Part shown: positions 30,669-40,205 of the stretch, piece after piece
Layout: every line of letters starts with the position of its first letter
Position numbering within the stretch: position 1 is the first letter of the stretch
Assembly: GCA_913020245.1 (NCBI GenBank)
Contig: CAJWAD010000005.1
Span: 1 to 64,000, forward strand
Length of the DNA: 64,000 nt
Reading direction: 5' to 3'
DNA from: an uncultured Oleiphilus sp.
Lineage (GTDB): Bacteria; Pseudomonadota; Gammaproteobacteria; Pseudomonadales; Oleiphilaceae
The notes under the pieces: generated by a model
What the model was told of the DNA's origin: nothing
The model's database searches: none
What the model saw: the letters and a program-made list of their open reading frames with translations, nothing else
Program-made: the position numbers and the translations under genes

Positions 30669-30956
30669 TTATTCAGGTGAATCAAGAAGTGTTATCTTTT
30701 CCTCTTTTTCAAGCATTAGACTGAGAACTCCCATTAGCAGTTTTCGTTCTTGTGAATTGTTCCAATTATTCCAATCCAGTTCGCTGCGCCATTTACAAAC
30801 GACGAAACGATGGCGAGAATTTTCAATATCGACGAGTGATTCTCCCGAAATAAAGCCTGGTGCCCTTACTGACGCTTGCAGAATCCCGAGCGCCGCATCT
30901 TCGTAATTGCCTTCCATTGTTTCAGCGATATTACGCTCGATGATTACGCGTATCAT
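30669..30956 (-). CDS. antibiotic biosynthesis monooxygenase (ABM) domain protein
   Basis: Small cytoplasmic protein of 95 residues with a dimeric alpha/beta-barrel fold. The N-terminal MIRVIIERNIAE, the middle RAPGFISGESLVD and the FVVCKWRSELDW strand are typical of ABM/YgiN-like proteins. Such proteins act as small oxygenases or stress enzymes, but the reaction here is unknown. AGGA five bases before the ATG supports the start. It is divergent from tusA and its transcript runs toward ccoN. Confidence 0.8.
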   Translation of the reverse strand: MIRVIIERNIAETMEGNYEDAALGILQASVRAPGFISGESLVDIENSRHRFVVCKWRSELDWNNWNNSQERKLLMGVLSLMLEKEEKITLLDSPE

Positions 30957-31037
30957 AATGTTCCTGTATTATTTCAATTTACGTTAACGGGTGACGCAGG
31001 TTTTTGGCGGCCCTTCATTTTGTAAGCATAGTTCAGT

Positions 31038-31286
31038 ATGAATAATTTGGAATATCAATACACACTCGATACGACGGGTCTTCTTTGTCCTGAACCGGTA
31101 ATGATGTTGCACGAGAAAGTCGCTGCAATGACTCGCGGTGAAATCTTGCGGGTGTTGGCAACAGATCCCTCGACTCAACGCGACATACCAAAGTTTTGTC
31201 AGATGTTAGGCCATCAGCTTATCGAGTCGTCAGAAGCTGAGGGCGTGTTTATTTTCCGCATTGCCAAGGCTACGGCCTCGGATTAG
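31038..31286 (+). CDS. tusA: sulfur carrier protein TusA
   Basis: Sulfurtransferase that relays persulfide sulfur from IscS toward tRNA 2-thiouridine synthesis and other acceptors. The 82-residue protein has the signature CPEP (residues 17-20), Cys17 being the sulfur carrier, and the TusA/SirA beta-alpha fold. It stands alone, divergent from the ABM gene and convergent with the exporter gene downstream. Confidence 0.93.
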   Translation: MNNLEYQYTLDTTGLLCPEPVMMLHEKVAAMTRGEILRVLATDPSTQRDIPKFCQMLGHQLIESSEAEGVFIFRIAKATASD

Positions 31287-31308
31287 CACCACACAATACG
31301 CATGCTAC

Positions 31309-32175
31309 TCATGACAGTTGCTTACTTCTCATATTGATCAGTCCAGCACTCACAATGCATAAGCAGCCAAGGGCGACACCGAGCGTGATGGCTTCTTCCC
31401 AAAAGTACCAACCGAGTAAGGATGAAAATATTAACGAGGTGTAAGTGAATTGACCTACTTTTCCAGCTGACTCACGCCTGTACGCGGCCGTGATAAGCAA
31501 TTGCCCAATGGTAGCGACTGCCGCGAGTAGGCAGAGCATGGCCCATTGTGATGAAGAGGGCGGTGTCCAGTTTTGCCAAGCAAAAGGGGCGGATGCAAGT
31601 GAAGCAAAAATACTGAAGTAAAAAACGATACGGAGGCTAGGCTCACTATCCTTCATCCGCCGAATGGTAACCTTTGCGAGTGCCGCCAACCCCGCACCGA
31701 GTAAACCAATAGCAATTAAGTAAAGTTCGCTTGGGTTGGGCGATTGTGGGTCAGCAACAAATACGACCCCTAAAAACCCCACGCAAATTGCTAGTATGGT
31801 GTAGATAGATGAGCGTTCGCCCAACCAAAGTAATGCGATAAGTGGAATAAAAAATGGCGTCGTCAGCTTCAGCAGAATCGCCTTAGTAAAGTGCATATTG
31901 CCAAGTATGTAAAAAAAACAGCTCATCGCTGTGACACCGATCAACCCTCGCAGGGCATGAAAGCGGATGTTTTTTGTTTGAAAGCCTTTTAGGCCGGACG
32001 TCCACCATAGCATTGGAACGATAATGAAAAATGCTAGGGCATTGCGAAAAAACACCATGGTCTCGTTACTCAGATCGGTGCTCATGGTTTTAATTAAACC
32101 GCCCATTACTGCGAAGCAAAGTTCCCCAGTAATGACCGCAAAAATTGGCCAGTAATTTAAACGAGACTGCATCAT
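31309..32175 (-). CDS. EamA/DMT-family transporter
   Basis: Inner-membrane drug/metabolite transporter of 288 residues with about ten predicted helices arranged as two EamA repeats. The second repeat starts near residue 150 (AIGLLGAGLAALAKVTIRRM) and a typical WLGERSS motif ends the first. The substrate cannot be predicted. Two adjacent ATG codons (32173-32175 and 32170-32172) are possible starts. It lies 27 bases after dsbD on the same strand. Confidence 0.85.
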   Translation of the reverse strand: MMQSRLNYWPIFAVITGELCFAVMGGLIKTMSTDLSNETMVFFRNALAFFIIVPMLWWTSGLKGFQTKNIRFHALRGLIGVTAMSCFFYILGNMHFTKAILLKLTTPFFIPLIALLWLGERSSIYTILAICVGFLGVVFVADPQSPNPSELYLIAIGLLGAGLAALAKVTIRRMKDSEPSLRIVFYFSIFASLASAPFAWQNWTPPSSSQWAMLCLLAAVATIGQLLITAAYRRESAGKVGQFTYTSLIFSSLLGWYFWEEAITLGVALGCLCIVSAGLINMRSKQLS

Positions 32176-32202
32176 TATTTTATCAGGGCATTCTTTTGGC
32201 TA

Positions 32203-34071
32203 TTAAGGGGATGAAGATGAGAGTGCATCTTGTAAGCGGGCATCGAACTCTTCAGCGCTTACTTCACCAACAATTCGCAGGGCATCCATCTCTTTACCGA
32301 ACTGATCAAAAAACAAATAAGAGGGTGGTCCAAAGATACCAAACGATTCCATTAGTGCGATATTGCCTTGATCGTTTTCTGTCACGTCTGCCTTTACTAA
32401 ATGCATCTTTGATAGCTTTTCGCTGATGTTAGCTAAGGGAAAAATCTCATTTTCCATCACGATACAACTGATACACCAGTCGGCATAAAAATCGACCATC
32501 GTAATTTGATTATTGTTGCCTGCCACAGATAAATTCGAGTTCAGGCCTTGTTCATCATAGATGATTTGGAAAGCGATTTTTTTTGGTGCTTGTTGGTTGC
32601 TTCTGCTCGGTTCAACGACTTGCAGACCATCCAGCGGTTTCAAGGGGGATGAACCATCACTGACTGCACCAATGAGCAGCAGTGCCGAATAAAAAGCGAG
32701 GGCCAGACCAATGCCTTTAAAGAACCGAGGCCATCCTAATCTCGCTGCGTCAAAAGCGCCGAGTTGCACCGCACTCCCTAGTGCCAATAATGACCAAAGC
32801 GCCATGCTAATCGCAGTAGGTAGGAAACGCGCGAGTAGCCAAATGGCAACCGCTAAAAGTAATACCCCAAAGAAGGCTTTAAAACCGTCCATCCATGGGC
32901 CCGATTTTGGTAGGTATTTGCCGCCACCTACTGCAATGAGTATGAGCGGAACGCCCATCCCCAAGCCCAGCGCGAATAGGGCGGTCGCACCGAGAACAGC
33001 ATCGGCTGTTGCACTAATATAAATGAGGGCGCCAGCCAAGGGTGCTGAAACGCAAGGCGATACAACGAGCGCCGATAAAGCGCCAATTGAGAATACGCCA
33101 ATTAACTTTCCGCCCTGCATAGATTGGCTGCCGTCGTTTAAGCGGTTGGTTATGGCGCTTGGCAGGCGGAGTTCATACCAGCCGAACATTGAGAGGGATA
33201 AAAGAATAAAAATGCTTGCAAAGAGACTCAAAAGAGTAGGGTTTTGCAAGGCTGCCTGCACATTAGCGCCGGCACCAAGTATGCCGGTTAGCGTGCCTGC
33301 AATAGAGTAGGTGATGGCCATGCCCAGTACATAGGACAGCGCGAGGATGAAGTTTCTTGCAGTCGAATTTTGTCCTTGTTGTCCCGCGATAATGCTTGTG
33401 ATGATCGGTATCATCGGAAATACGCAAGGCGTAAACGTCAGGCTCAAGCCGAGAACGAAGAAAATACCGACAATTGCGAACAAACTGCTCGAATTCATGA
33501 AGCCGAACACATCATCCGCATTGTCGAAACGGTCCTTTGTTTTCGCTGTGTCAGCGTTTAATAGATTTGTGGTGCTGGATGGCTTTGCCGACACTGGCAA
33601 GTACATCAAGCGTTCGCGTTCGGGTGGGTAGCACAGTCCCGCCTCAGCACAGCCTTGATAACTAAGCTCCAGCTCCCCACTTGACGAACCTGGCACTAAC
33701 TCAATCGGGAGGAAAATCGATAAGTGGTTATGGATGACGTGTACTTCACCGAAGTAAGGGTCCGTCTTTTTTTTACCCCTGTCCGAAAATTGTGCGTTAC
33801 CGAGCGTAATGGTCTCGCTGAGGGCTTGGAATGTGAATCGCTCAAGATAAAGAAAGTAGTCGTCGGCAATGTCCCAAGTCAGCTGGTAGCCACCGTCGAC
33901 TAACTTGGCGTCAAAAACAAAAGCCTCATGAACCTCAAGAAATTCGGCCGATTGAGCGGGGAGGCCAGAAAGTGGGTTGTTATTGACACCGAATATATCA
34001 CTGGCCGATACAAATTGACTCACGAGCAATAATAGTAAGGTGTGCAGGCGAAATATGTTTTTTGACTTCAA
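32203..34071 (-). CDS. dsbD: thiol:disulfide interchange protein DsbD
   Basis: Carries electrons from cytoplasmic thioredoxin to periplasmic DsbC, DsbG and CcmG. The 622 residues begin with a signal peptide (about 1-23), then an alpha domain with Cys in YQGCAEAGLCYPPE. An eight-helix membrane core with the paired Cys of TPCVFPMIP and SPCVSAPLAGAL follows, and a C-terminal thioredoxin domain has the motif WCISC. The start is a TTG at 34071 with GGA seven bases upstream, and a stop lies just before it. It can support cytochrome c maturation for the cbb3 oxidase and disulfide repair of exported proteins. Confidence 0.95.
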   Translation of the reverse strand: MKSKNIFRLHTLLLLLVSQFVSASDIFGVNNNPLSGLPAQSAEFLEVHEAFVFDAKLVDGGYQLTWDIADDYFLYLERFTFQALSETITLGNAQFSDRGKKKTDPYFGEVHVIHNHLSIFLPIELVPGSSSGELELSYQGCAEAGLCYPPERERLMYLPVSAKPSSTTNLLNADTAKTKDRFDNADDVFGFMNSSSLFAIVGIFFVLGLSLTFTPCVFPMIPIITSIIAGQQGQNSTARNFILALSYVLGMAITYSIAGTLTGILGAGANVQAALQNPTLLSLFASIFILLSLSMFGWYELRLPSAITNRLNDGSQSMQGGKLIGVFSIGALSALVVSPCVSAPLAGALIYISATADAVLGATALFALGLGMGVPLILIAVGGGKYLPKSGPWMDGFKAFFGVLLLAVAIWLLARFLPTAISMALWSLLALGSAVQLGAFDAARLGWPRFFKGIGLALAFYSALLLIGAVSDGSSPLKPLDGLQVVEPSRSNQQAPKKIAFQIIYDEQGLNSNLSVAGNNNQITMVDFYADWCISCIVMENEIFPLANISEKLSKMHLVKADVTENDQGNIALMESFGIFGPPSYLFFDQFGKEMDALRIVGEVSAEEFDARLQDALSSSSP

Positions 34072-34312
34072 GTGTTAATCCGTCGGGCTGAGCATACCTG
34101 TGCGGGCATGCGATTTACTGGCATCAGGTAGATAGGCGAGTTTTACTTAATGTAAGACCAAACTTTATAGAGATAGTTCACGTGATGACAGGCTTTATCG
34201 TTGCCGTATTTTCATGTTTTCAGGGCGATACTTCAATCTCGATTGACATAATTGGGCGATTTGGCCAACATTTCGAACTCGATCGTTATCGGACGTAGGC
34301 AAATTAGCGAAC

Positions 34313-34861
34313 ATGAGTCCAAACCTTGCTGCTGAATTGGCAACCATTTTTAATCAATGTTTTTTGCAAACAGAACGCACGATTGTTCAGATCGGCGGTG
34401 CAGAGCCCATTTATTTGCCAGCCGACGACGACCATTCCTTCCATCAAATTGTCACGAATCTTGATTACCCCGCAAGTGTATTACATGAGGTTAGCCATTG
34501 GTGTCTTGCTGGCGAAGCGCGTCGAAAATTGGTTGATTACGGGTATTGGTACGCCCCAGATGGACGCACGGTTCAACAACAGAGTGAATTTGAGCGCGTG
34601 GAGGTCAAACCGCAGGCCTTGGAATGGTGCTTGAGTTTGTCTAGCGGCGTCAGATTTCGCTTAAGTGCCGATAATGTGAACAATCCGGATGCCAAATCCA
34701 GTGATGATTTTCGCCATAAAGTATGGCAGCAAGGCTGCTATTATATGGCTTTTGGTTTACCCAGTCGTGCGGGATATTTTGCAAAAGCGTTACGGGCACA
34801 TTTTGGCATTGTTGAAACAGACTGGGTAAAAACGGTTCTGAACAAAGATGAACTGGTCTAA
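34313..34861 (+). CDS. epmC: elongation factor P hydroxylase EpmC
   Basis: Hydroxylates the beta-lysylated lysine of EF-P, the last modification step after EpmA and EpmB. The 182 residues match the YfcM family: HEVSH (residues 58-62, an HExxH metal-binding pattern), WCLAG, DYGYWYAPDGR and VEVKPQALEW. EpmA, EpmB and EF-P are not in the window. It is divergent from dsbD with a 241-base gap. Confidence 0.93.
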   Translation: MSPNLAAELATIFNQCFLQTERTIVQIGGAEPIYLPADDDHSFHQIVTNLDYPASVLHEVSHWCLAGEARRKLVDYGYWYAPDGRTVQQQSEFERVEVKPQALEWCLSLSSGVRFRLSADNVNNPDAKSSDDFRHKVWQQGCYYMAFGLPSRAGYFAKALRAHFGIVETDWVKTVLNKDELV

Positions 34862-34944
34862 TGCAGCGAAAAACCTTGCATCAAGAGGGCGGGATGCATA
34901 AGCTTGCGCGACTAATTATTGTCGCGAGGTAGGCGCGCCCTCTC

Positions 34945-36330
34945 ATGCTACGTGGGTTATTCGGTAAAAAGTCAGTTAAAAAGCAGGCGTCTAAAAAGGC
35001 GGGTCGGAAGCCTGACGCCGCGAAGTCAAAAGCGACCGCGTCAAAACTCGATTCGCGAGTAAAACAGTCTGCTGCGTCCAAACCCAAAACTCAGCTTAAT
35101 AAACCGCTCGCCAAACCGAAAAAAGTTTGGACACCGGACGAGTATGTTGTAGCACCTCAAGAAGGCAAGACGCGTTTTCATGATCTTGGCTTACAAGATG
35201 CTCTCTTGCATGCAATCGCTGACCTGAACTATGAATACTGTAGTGAAATTCAAGCGGCTTCGTTACCGACTACAATCGATGGCCATGATTTTATTGGTAA
35301 AGCGCAAACCGGAACGGGGAAAACCGCTGCATTTTTGATCACGATCATAAACGATCTGCTTGTGCGGCCGATTCCAGAAGATGAGCGATTCGCGAGCGAG
35401 CCGCGGGCGTTAATCTTGGCGCCAACCCGCGAATTAGCCATGCAGATCGACAAAGATGCTAGGTCGTTAACAAAGCACACGAAGTTATCTGTCTATTCTG
35501 TACTCGGTGGCATTGACTATCAAAAACAGCGCGATTATGTGCGCGATCACAAAATTGATATTTTAGTTGCGACGCCGGGGCGTTTGATAGACTTTTTGAA
35601 CAGCAGCGACCTTTACCTCGATCAGTTGGATTTTCTCGTGATTGATGAAGCTGACCGAATGTTAGATATGGGCTTCATCCCTGATGTGAAACGTATTTTG
35701 AGCCGCTGTCCGAAAGTAGAAGCGCGTCAAACCTTGTTATTCAGCGCAACTTTTAATCAAGACGTTCTCAACCTATGCAAGCGCTGGACGCGTAACCCGA
35801 TTCATATTGAGATTGAAGCGGAACAACAAACAACGGAGCGGGTCGATCAAAAAATATTTATGGTCGCGGCCGACGAAAAGCTCGAGATTATCTGCCGATA
35901 CATTGAGAAAAACGACGTAAAAAAAGCCATTATATTTGGTAATCGTCGCGACGAAACGCGTCGTTTAGAGGCGGTTTTAAAGCAGAAAGGCGTAAAAGCA
36001 GCTTTATTGTCCGGGGAAGTACCGCAACACAAGCGAATCAAAACGCTGGATCAATTTAAAAGTGGGCAGATTGAAATCCTTGTGGCGACAGATGTGGCGG
36101 GACGTGGCATCCATGTGGATGGCGTCAGTCACGTATTTAACTACAACCTTCCTGAAGATCCTGAAGATTACGTTCATCGTATTGGGCGCACAGGTAGAGC
36201 GAACGAAACCGGCACATCTATCTCATTTGCCTGTGAAGATGATGCATTTCTGCTGCCCGAACTGGAACAATTTATCGGAATGAAGTTAAATTGTGAGTAT
36301 CCAGATTACTTGCTCGACAAAAACAATTAG
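34945..36330 (+). CDS. rhlB: DEAD-box RNA helicase RhlB-like
   Basis: ATP-dependent RNA helicase of 461 residues, probably a degradosome or mRNA-turnover helicase. The first 65 residues are a highly basic, Lys/Ala-rich tail likely to bind RNA. Motifs follow in order: AQTGTGKT (about 120-127), PTRELAMQI, ATPGRL, DEAD (234-237), SAT and HRIGRTGR. No clear ribosome-binding site lies near the ATG at 34945. E. coli RhlB lacks this basic N-terminus, whereas Pseudomonas-type RhlB has one; assignment to RhlB over other RhlE-like helicases rests on that resemblance. Confidence 0.85.
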   Translation: MLRGLFGKKSVKKQASKKAGRKPDAAKSKATASKLDSRVKQSAASKPKTQLNKPLAKPKKVWTPDEYVVAPQEGKTRFHDLGLQDALLHAIADLNYEYCSEIQAASLPTTIDGHDFIGKAQTGTGKTAAFLITIINDLLVRPIPEDERFASEPRALILAPTRELAMQIDKDARSLTKHTKLSVYSVLGGIDYQKQRDYVRDHKIDILVATPGRLIDFLNSSDLYLDQLDFLVIDEADRMLDMGFIPDVKRILSRCPKVEARQTLLFSATFNQDVLNLCKRWTRNPIHIEIEAEQQTTERVDQKIFMVAADEKLEIICRYIEKNDVKKAIIFGNRRDETRRLEAVLKQKGVKAALLSGEVPQHKRIKTLDQFKSGQIEILVATDVAGRGIHVDGVSHVFNYNLPEDPEDYVHRIGRTGRANETGTSISFACEDDAFLLPELEQFIGMKLNCEYPDYLLDKNN

Positions 36331-36371
36331 TTGATTGGAGAGCACAGCCAAACGGTTCGACTGAGGTGTGT

Positions 36372-37520
36372 GTGAAGATCGTCGCTGATGAAAACATTCC
36401 GTTTTTAGAGAAATTTTTTGGTCCTCTTGGCCATGTAACGTGCCTTCCTGGTCGCGAAATAGTGGCTGAGGATTTACGCGATGCTGACGTACTCATCGTT
36501 CGCTCGGTTACCAAGGTTGATAAGCAGTTGCTAGAATATAGCAACCTAAAATTTGTGGGTACCTGCACGATTGGTACCGATCACCTCGATTTAGACTACC
36601 TGAAACAGCGTAATATTCCGTATGCCAGTGCTCCAGGCGGCAACGCCAACTCAGTTGTTGAGTATCTTCTGAGCAGCTTATCTATTTTGAGTGAGAGCTT
36701 GGGCCTAGATTTTGATCAACTCAGTATTGGGATTGTCGGCTACGGCAATATAGGAAGTTTATTAGCGAAGCGCTTACGATTGCTCGGGATTGCCTATAAA
36801 GCATGCGACCCATTATTAAATGAATCGATGCAAGATGACTATGGCCTGGTTTCATTTGAAGAGGTCTTGCAATGTGATGTCGTCACTTTGCATGTCCCCT
36901 TAACCCGCAATGGTGAGCACGCCACCCACCATTTATTAGATGAAGCACGCCTGTTACAACTTAATGCCAAGCAAGTATTGATTAATACCTCGCGCGGAGA
37001 AGTGGTTGATAATAAGGCATTGCGTCAACGCCTGGAGCAACCGGATGCGCCAACCGTCATACTAGATGTTTGGGAAAACGAACCTTGCATTGACCCTGTG
37101 CTGGCACGCCAAGTATTTTTGGGTACACCGCATATCGCCGGTTACAGTTTCGATGGAAAGGTCGCGGGTACGGAAATTATTTATCAGCGGCTCTGCCAAT
37201 GCCTAGGTTTGCCAACGCGTTACAAAGCTGCACAGTTTTTAGAGGAACCGCCACTTTCAACGATGAGCTTTACCTCAACTGCGTCACCTGAATGGTGCTT
37301 GCATACAGCGATTAGAGCCTGTTTTGATGTGCGGCATGATCACAGCCTACTGATGCGCACGATGCATCTAGCGCCAGAAAAACGCGCCTATGCGTTCGAC
37401 CATTTGCGAAAAACTTATCGTTGCCGTCGTGAATTTTCTGGTGTGAAAATTCAGTTAAAAAACGGTGATTCAGCACTGCACTCTCAATTTAAAGGTTTGG
37501 GCTTTAAACTCAAGGCGTAA
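36372..37520 (+). CDS. pdxB: erythronate-4-phosphate dehydrogenase
   Basis: NAD-dependent second step of DXP-dependent pyridoxal phosphate synthesis, making 2-oxo-3-hydroxy-4-phosphobutanoate, the substrate of SerC. The 382-residue protein has MKIVADENIPF at the N-terminus, the Rossmann motif GIVGYGNIGSLLAKRL, and catalytic-type motifs NTSRGEVVD and GTPHIAGYS. A C-terminal PdxB dimerisation domain follows. An in-frame GTG at 36366 exists, but TGAGG ends five bases before the GTG at 36372, which also gives the usual family N-terminus. Confidence 0.95.
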   Translation: MKIVADENIPFLEKFFGPLGHVTCLPGREIVAEDLRDADVLIVRSVTKVDKQLLEYSNLKFVGTCTIGTDHLDLDYLKQRNIPYASAPGGNANSVVEYLLSSLSILSESLGLDFDQLSIGIVGYGNIGSLLAKRLRLLGIAYKACDPLLNESMQDDYGLVSFEEVLQCDVVTLHVPLTRNGEHATHHLLDEARLLQLNAKQVLINTSRGEVVDNKALRQRLEQPDAPTVILDVWENEPCIDPVLARQVFLGTPHIAGYSFDGKVAGTEIIYQRLCQCLGLPTRYKAAQFLEEPPLSTMSFTSTASPEWCLHTAIRACFDVRHDHSLLMRTMHLAPEKRAYAFDHLRKTYRCRREFSGVKIQLKNGDSALHSQFKGLGFKLKA

Positions 37521-37556
37521 ACACGGTGTTACGCGCGGTAAAAGGTTAATATAAAT

Positions 37557-38249
37557 TTGGACGCACACACGCGCAGAAAGCAAGACAAACCAGAGCATTT
37601 AGAGAGCTTTACCAAATTGCAGCTCTCGATTGGCACCATTTTATATCTTGAAACTCGATTACAAGAGCGTAAATACCAAGTCCAGTTAATTGGCTCTAGC
37701 TCGGATAAAAGCATTCTCATATCGCCGCCTATAAAGTCCGGTAAAAGTATTTTTTTGGATCAAGGCGAGTGGGTCAAAGTAAGTCTATTAGCCAAGACAT
37801 TTGTTTACGCGTTTGAAGCAAAAGTGATATTGCGTGCCACCGCGCCTTATGAATATTTGCATTTGAGTTATCCGAAGCAGGTTGAAGCGCGCAAAGTACG
37901 CAATGCTGAACGAATTTCTACGACTATCGAAACGAATATCGACAACGAGTTCGATAACTATGGTGATTGGCCAAAACATGCGGTCATTACCGATTTGAGT
38001 AAGACTGGCGCGCGTATTATTGCGCGTGAAAAACTTGGCGAGTTTGGTCACGAGTTGGTGTTAAGTTTTCCGGTTAAATTGAGCGATATGGTCCAGCAGG
38101 TCAATCTTTCTGCCATTATTCGTAATGCATACATTCAAGCAGATGCGGCAGAAAATAAATCATATGTGTTTGGTCTGCAGTTTTTGGAAATGAGTGATGC
38201 CGCGCGCTTGGTAATCAGTAATTACATTTATGAGCAGCGCGAACAGTGA
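37557..38249 (+). CDS. PilZ-domain c-di-GMP receptor (YcgR-like)
   Basis: Probable cyclic-di-GMP-binding protein of 230 residues with an N-terminal YcgR-like beta domain (about 20-105) and a C-terminal PilZ domain. Both binding motifs are present: RNAER (115-119, RxxxR) and DLSKTG (146-151, DxSxxG). Proteins of this layout brake flagellar rotation, but no flagellar gene is in the window. The start is a TTG at 37557 with AAAGG about 11 bases upstream; no better start is seen. The stop overlaps the next gene's GTG (GTGA), implying translational coupling. Confidence 0.87.
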   Translation: MDAHTRRKQDKPEHLESFTKLQLSIGTILYLETRLQERKYQVQLIGSSSDKSILISPPIKSGKSIFLDQGEWVKVSLLAKTFVYAFEAKVILRATAPYEYLHLSYPKQVEARKVRNAERISTTIETNIDNEFDNYGDWPKHAVITDLSKTGARIIAREKLGEFGHELVLSFPVKLSDMVQQVNLSAIIRNAYIQADAAENKSYVFGLQFLEMSDAARLVISNYIYEQREQ

Positions 38250-39406
38250 ACGAAGAGATGCTTCAGCGTGAGAAGAAAGCGGTGTTACGTGTTGGCTTGA
38301 TTGTTAACCCGGTTGCAGGTCTGGGTGGCCCTGCAGCATTGAAGGGCTCGGATGCGCCCGATACCTCTATTAGAGCGGCAGCGCTCGGTTTAACGTCCCA
38401 AGTGCCTGAACGCGTTCTAAACGCCCTAGGCTTGCTCAAGCCTCATGCATCGCAAATAGAATTTTTTTGTGCGTCGGGTGTGATGGGTCAAAATTTATTG
38501 ATTGAGGCGGGTCATCGGCACCGCGTGTGTTACCAGTGCACCGAACCTACCTGTTCAGAAGACACTTTTTTAGCGGCACAAAGTTTATTGGAAGTGGGCA
38601 TAGATATTCTTTTATTCGCGGGAGGTGATGGCACGGCACGAGATGTACAGCGAGCGGTGAAAGATAAGCAAACAGTCCTAGGGATACCCGCGGGCGTGAA
38701 AATGCATTCGGGCGTGTTTGCTGTCACGCCAAAAGCAGTCGCCTCAGTGCTAGAGAGCCTGCTATCGCACCGCCTCGTCGCGGTGCGTTTAGCGGAGGTA
38801 CGTGACATCGATGAGGCCTCCTATGCTCAAGGCAGAGTCATTACACGACACTTTGGTGACGTGCTCATTCCAGATGATCAATTGTTAGTTCAGAGCGTCA
38901 AATGTTCAGGCTTGCAGGATGATGAAATTGCGCTGGGTGAAATAGCCGCTTATATTTCCGAGACCCTAGAAGATGACGTACTTTATGTGCTTGGATCCGG
39001 TGGTAGTTTGCAGAGCATCAAGCGCGCACTTGGAGTAGAGGCATCAACGCTGCTAGGTATTGACCTTTGGTTTAATGGCGAATGTGTCGCAAAAGATGTG
39101 AGTGAGCCGGAGCTATACGCTTCTCTTAAAAAATACCATGACGCACGATTATTAATATCGGTGATTGGTGGGCAAGGCGTGGTGCTAGGGCGTGGCAACC
39201 AGCAATTGAGTGCACGGGTCCTAAATAAAATTGGTATTTCTAATTTGCAGTTTGTCTCAACGCAACAACGTTTGCAGGCGTTAGAGGGTAGGGCTTTGTT
39301 GGTAGATAGCGGCGATGATAAACTCGATGCCGCTATGTCGGGTTATCACAAAGTGCTGTGTGGTTATGAAGACTTCGTGCTGTATGAAGTGCAGTATTTA
39401 AACTAG
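38246..39406 (+). CDS. ATP-NAD kinase-like protein (COG3199)
   Basis: Predicted kinase of 386 residues in the ATP-NAD/AcoX family, related to NAD kinase. The GGDGTARD motif matches the GGDG nucleotide-binding signature, and IPAGVKMHSGVFA is the family's second motif. A Cys-containing segment (CYQCTEPTCSED) lies between them. The start GTG at 38246 overlaps the PilZ stop by four bases; an ATG at 38258 is possible. The substrate may be NAD or another metabolite; the PilZ coupling suggests shared expression but no known joint pathway. Confidence 0.84.
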   Translation: MNEEMLQREKKAVLRVGLIVNPVAGLGGPAALKGSDAPDTSIRAAALGLTSQVPERVLNALGLLKPHASQIEFFCASGVMGQNLLIEAGHRHRVCYQCTEPTCSEDTFLAAQSLLEVGIDILLFAGGDGTARDVQRAVKDKQTVLGIPAGVKMHSGVFAVTPKAVASVLESLLSHRLVAVRLAEVRDIDEASYAQGRVITRHFGDVLIPDDQLLVQSVKCSGLQDDEIALGEIAAYISETLEDDVLYVLGSGGSLQSIKRALGVEASTLLGIDLWFNGECVAKDVSEPELYASLKKYHDARLLISVIGGQGVVLGRGNQQLSARVLNKIGISNLQFVSTQQRLQALEGRALLVDSGDDKLDAAMSGYHKVLCGYEDFVLYEVQYLN

Positions 39407-39424
39407 TCTCCTCGATCTGCTAAT

Positions 39425-40186
39425 TTAGGCCAAGGCAGCGCGCGTTAAGGTTGACAATGACGACCGCTGCAGGCCATTTTTATCAAAGTTTTTTGCGTCT
39501 AGCCACAATTCGTAAGCGGGGAGCAACTTATCCCAGTCTTCATCGATAATTGAGAACCATGCTGTGTCGCGGTTGCGGCCTTTGAGAACCTGAGCATTGC
39601 GCCATGTTCCCTCATGCGTGAAGCCAAATCGTTTCGCTGCCTGTTTGGAGGCGTCATTAAGCACATTACATTTCCATTCTACGCGTCGATAGCCCAGTAA
39701 AAACGCCGCCTCAATCATTAAGAAAATGCACTCAGTTGCTATGCGAGTTTGTTTCATTTTATCTGAAAAGCTTAAATGACCAATTTCGATTGAGCCGTAC
39801 TCGGGCAAAATACGAGAATAGGCGGTTACGCCAAGCACTTTCTCGGCTCCCTCCCTGTTTGCCGCGCAGATCGCATAAGCAAAACAGTCAAGTTGATTGT
39901 TTTCGGACAATCGCTCTGTCCAGGTCAGATAATCATTTTCTGTCACCAACGGGCCATAGGGAAGATAAGTCCAATGTGATTCTGGTGTGTTTGCAAAGCT
40001 CTCATGCAGTGAACGGCTATGGTGTGTTTTCAAAAGCTTCAGCTGACAATATTGGCCACTTAAATTGTTCGTTAACGCTGCCTGCTGAACCGGTGCTGGC
40101 GGCAGCCAAGCCGTGACCTTGACGCCAAGCGTCTGATTGAATGTTTTGCTTGGTGTTGATATTGGTACTGATGCGGGTTTTGACAT
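39425..40186 (-). CDS. GNAT acetyltransferase, RimJ/RimL type
   Basis: Predicted N-acetyltransferase of 253 residues. The core (about 45-215) has the GYRRVEWKCNVLNDASKQAA stretch and AKRFGFTHEGTWRNAQVLKG, typical of the RimJ/RimL-like COG1670 group acting on protein N-termini or small amines. An N-terminal 40-residue extension is not part of the domain. It lies 19 bases downstream of alaA on the same strand, so the pair is probably one operon. Confidence 0.85.
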   Translation of the reverse strand: MSKPASVPISTPSKTFNQTLGVKVTAWLPPAPVQQAALTNNLSGQYCQLKLLKTHHSRSLHESFANTPESHWTYLPYGPLVTENDYLTWTERLSENNQLDCFAYAICAANREGAEKVLGVTAYSRILPEYGSIEIGHLSFSDKMKQTRIATECIFLMIEAAFLLGYRRVEWKCNVLNDASKQAAKRFGFTHEGTWRNAQVLKGRNRDTAWFSIIDEDWDKLLPAYELWLDAKNFDKNGLQRSSLSTLTRAALA

Positions 40187-40205
40187 CCCATCCCTATTCT
40201 TAATG

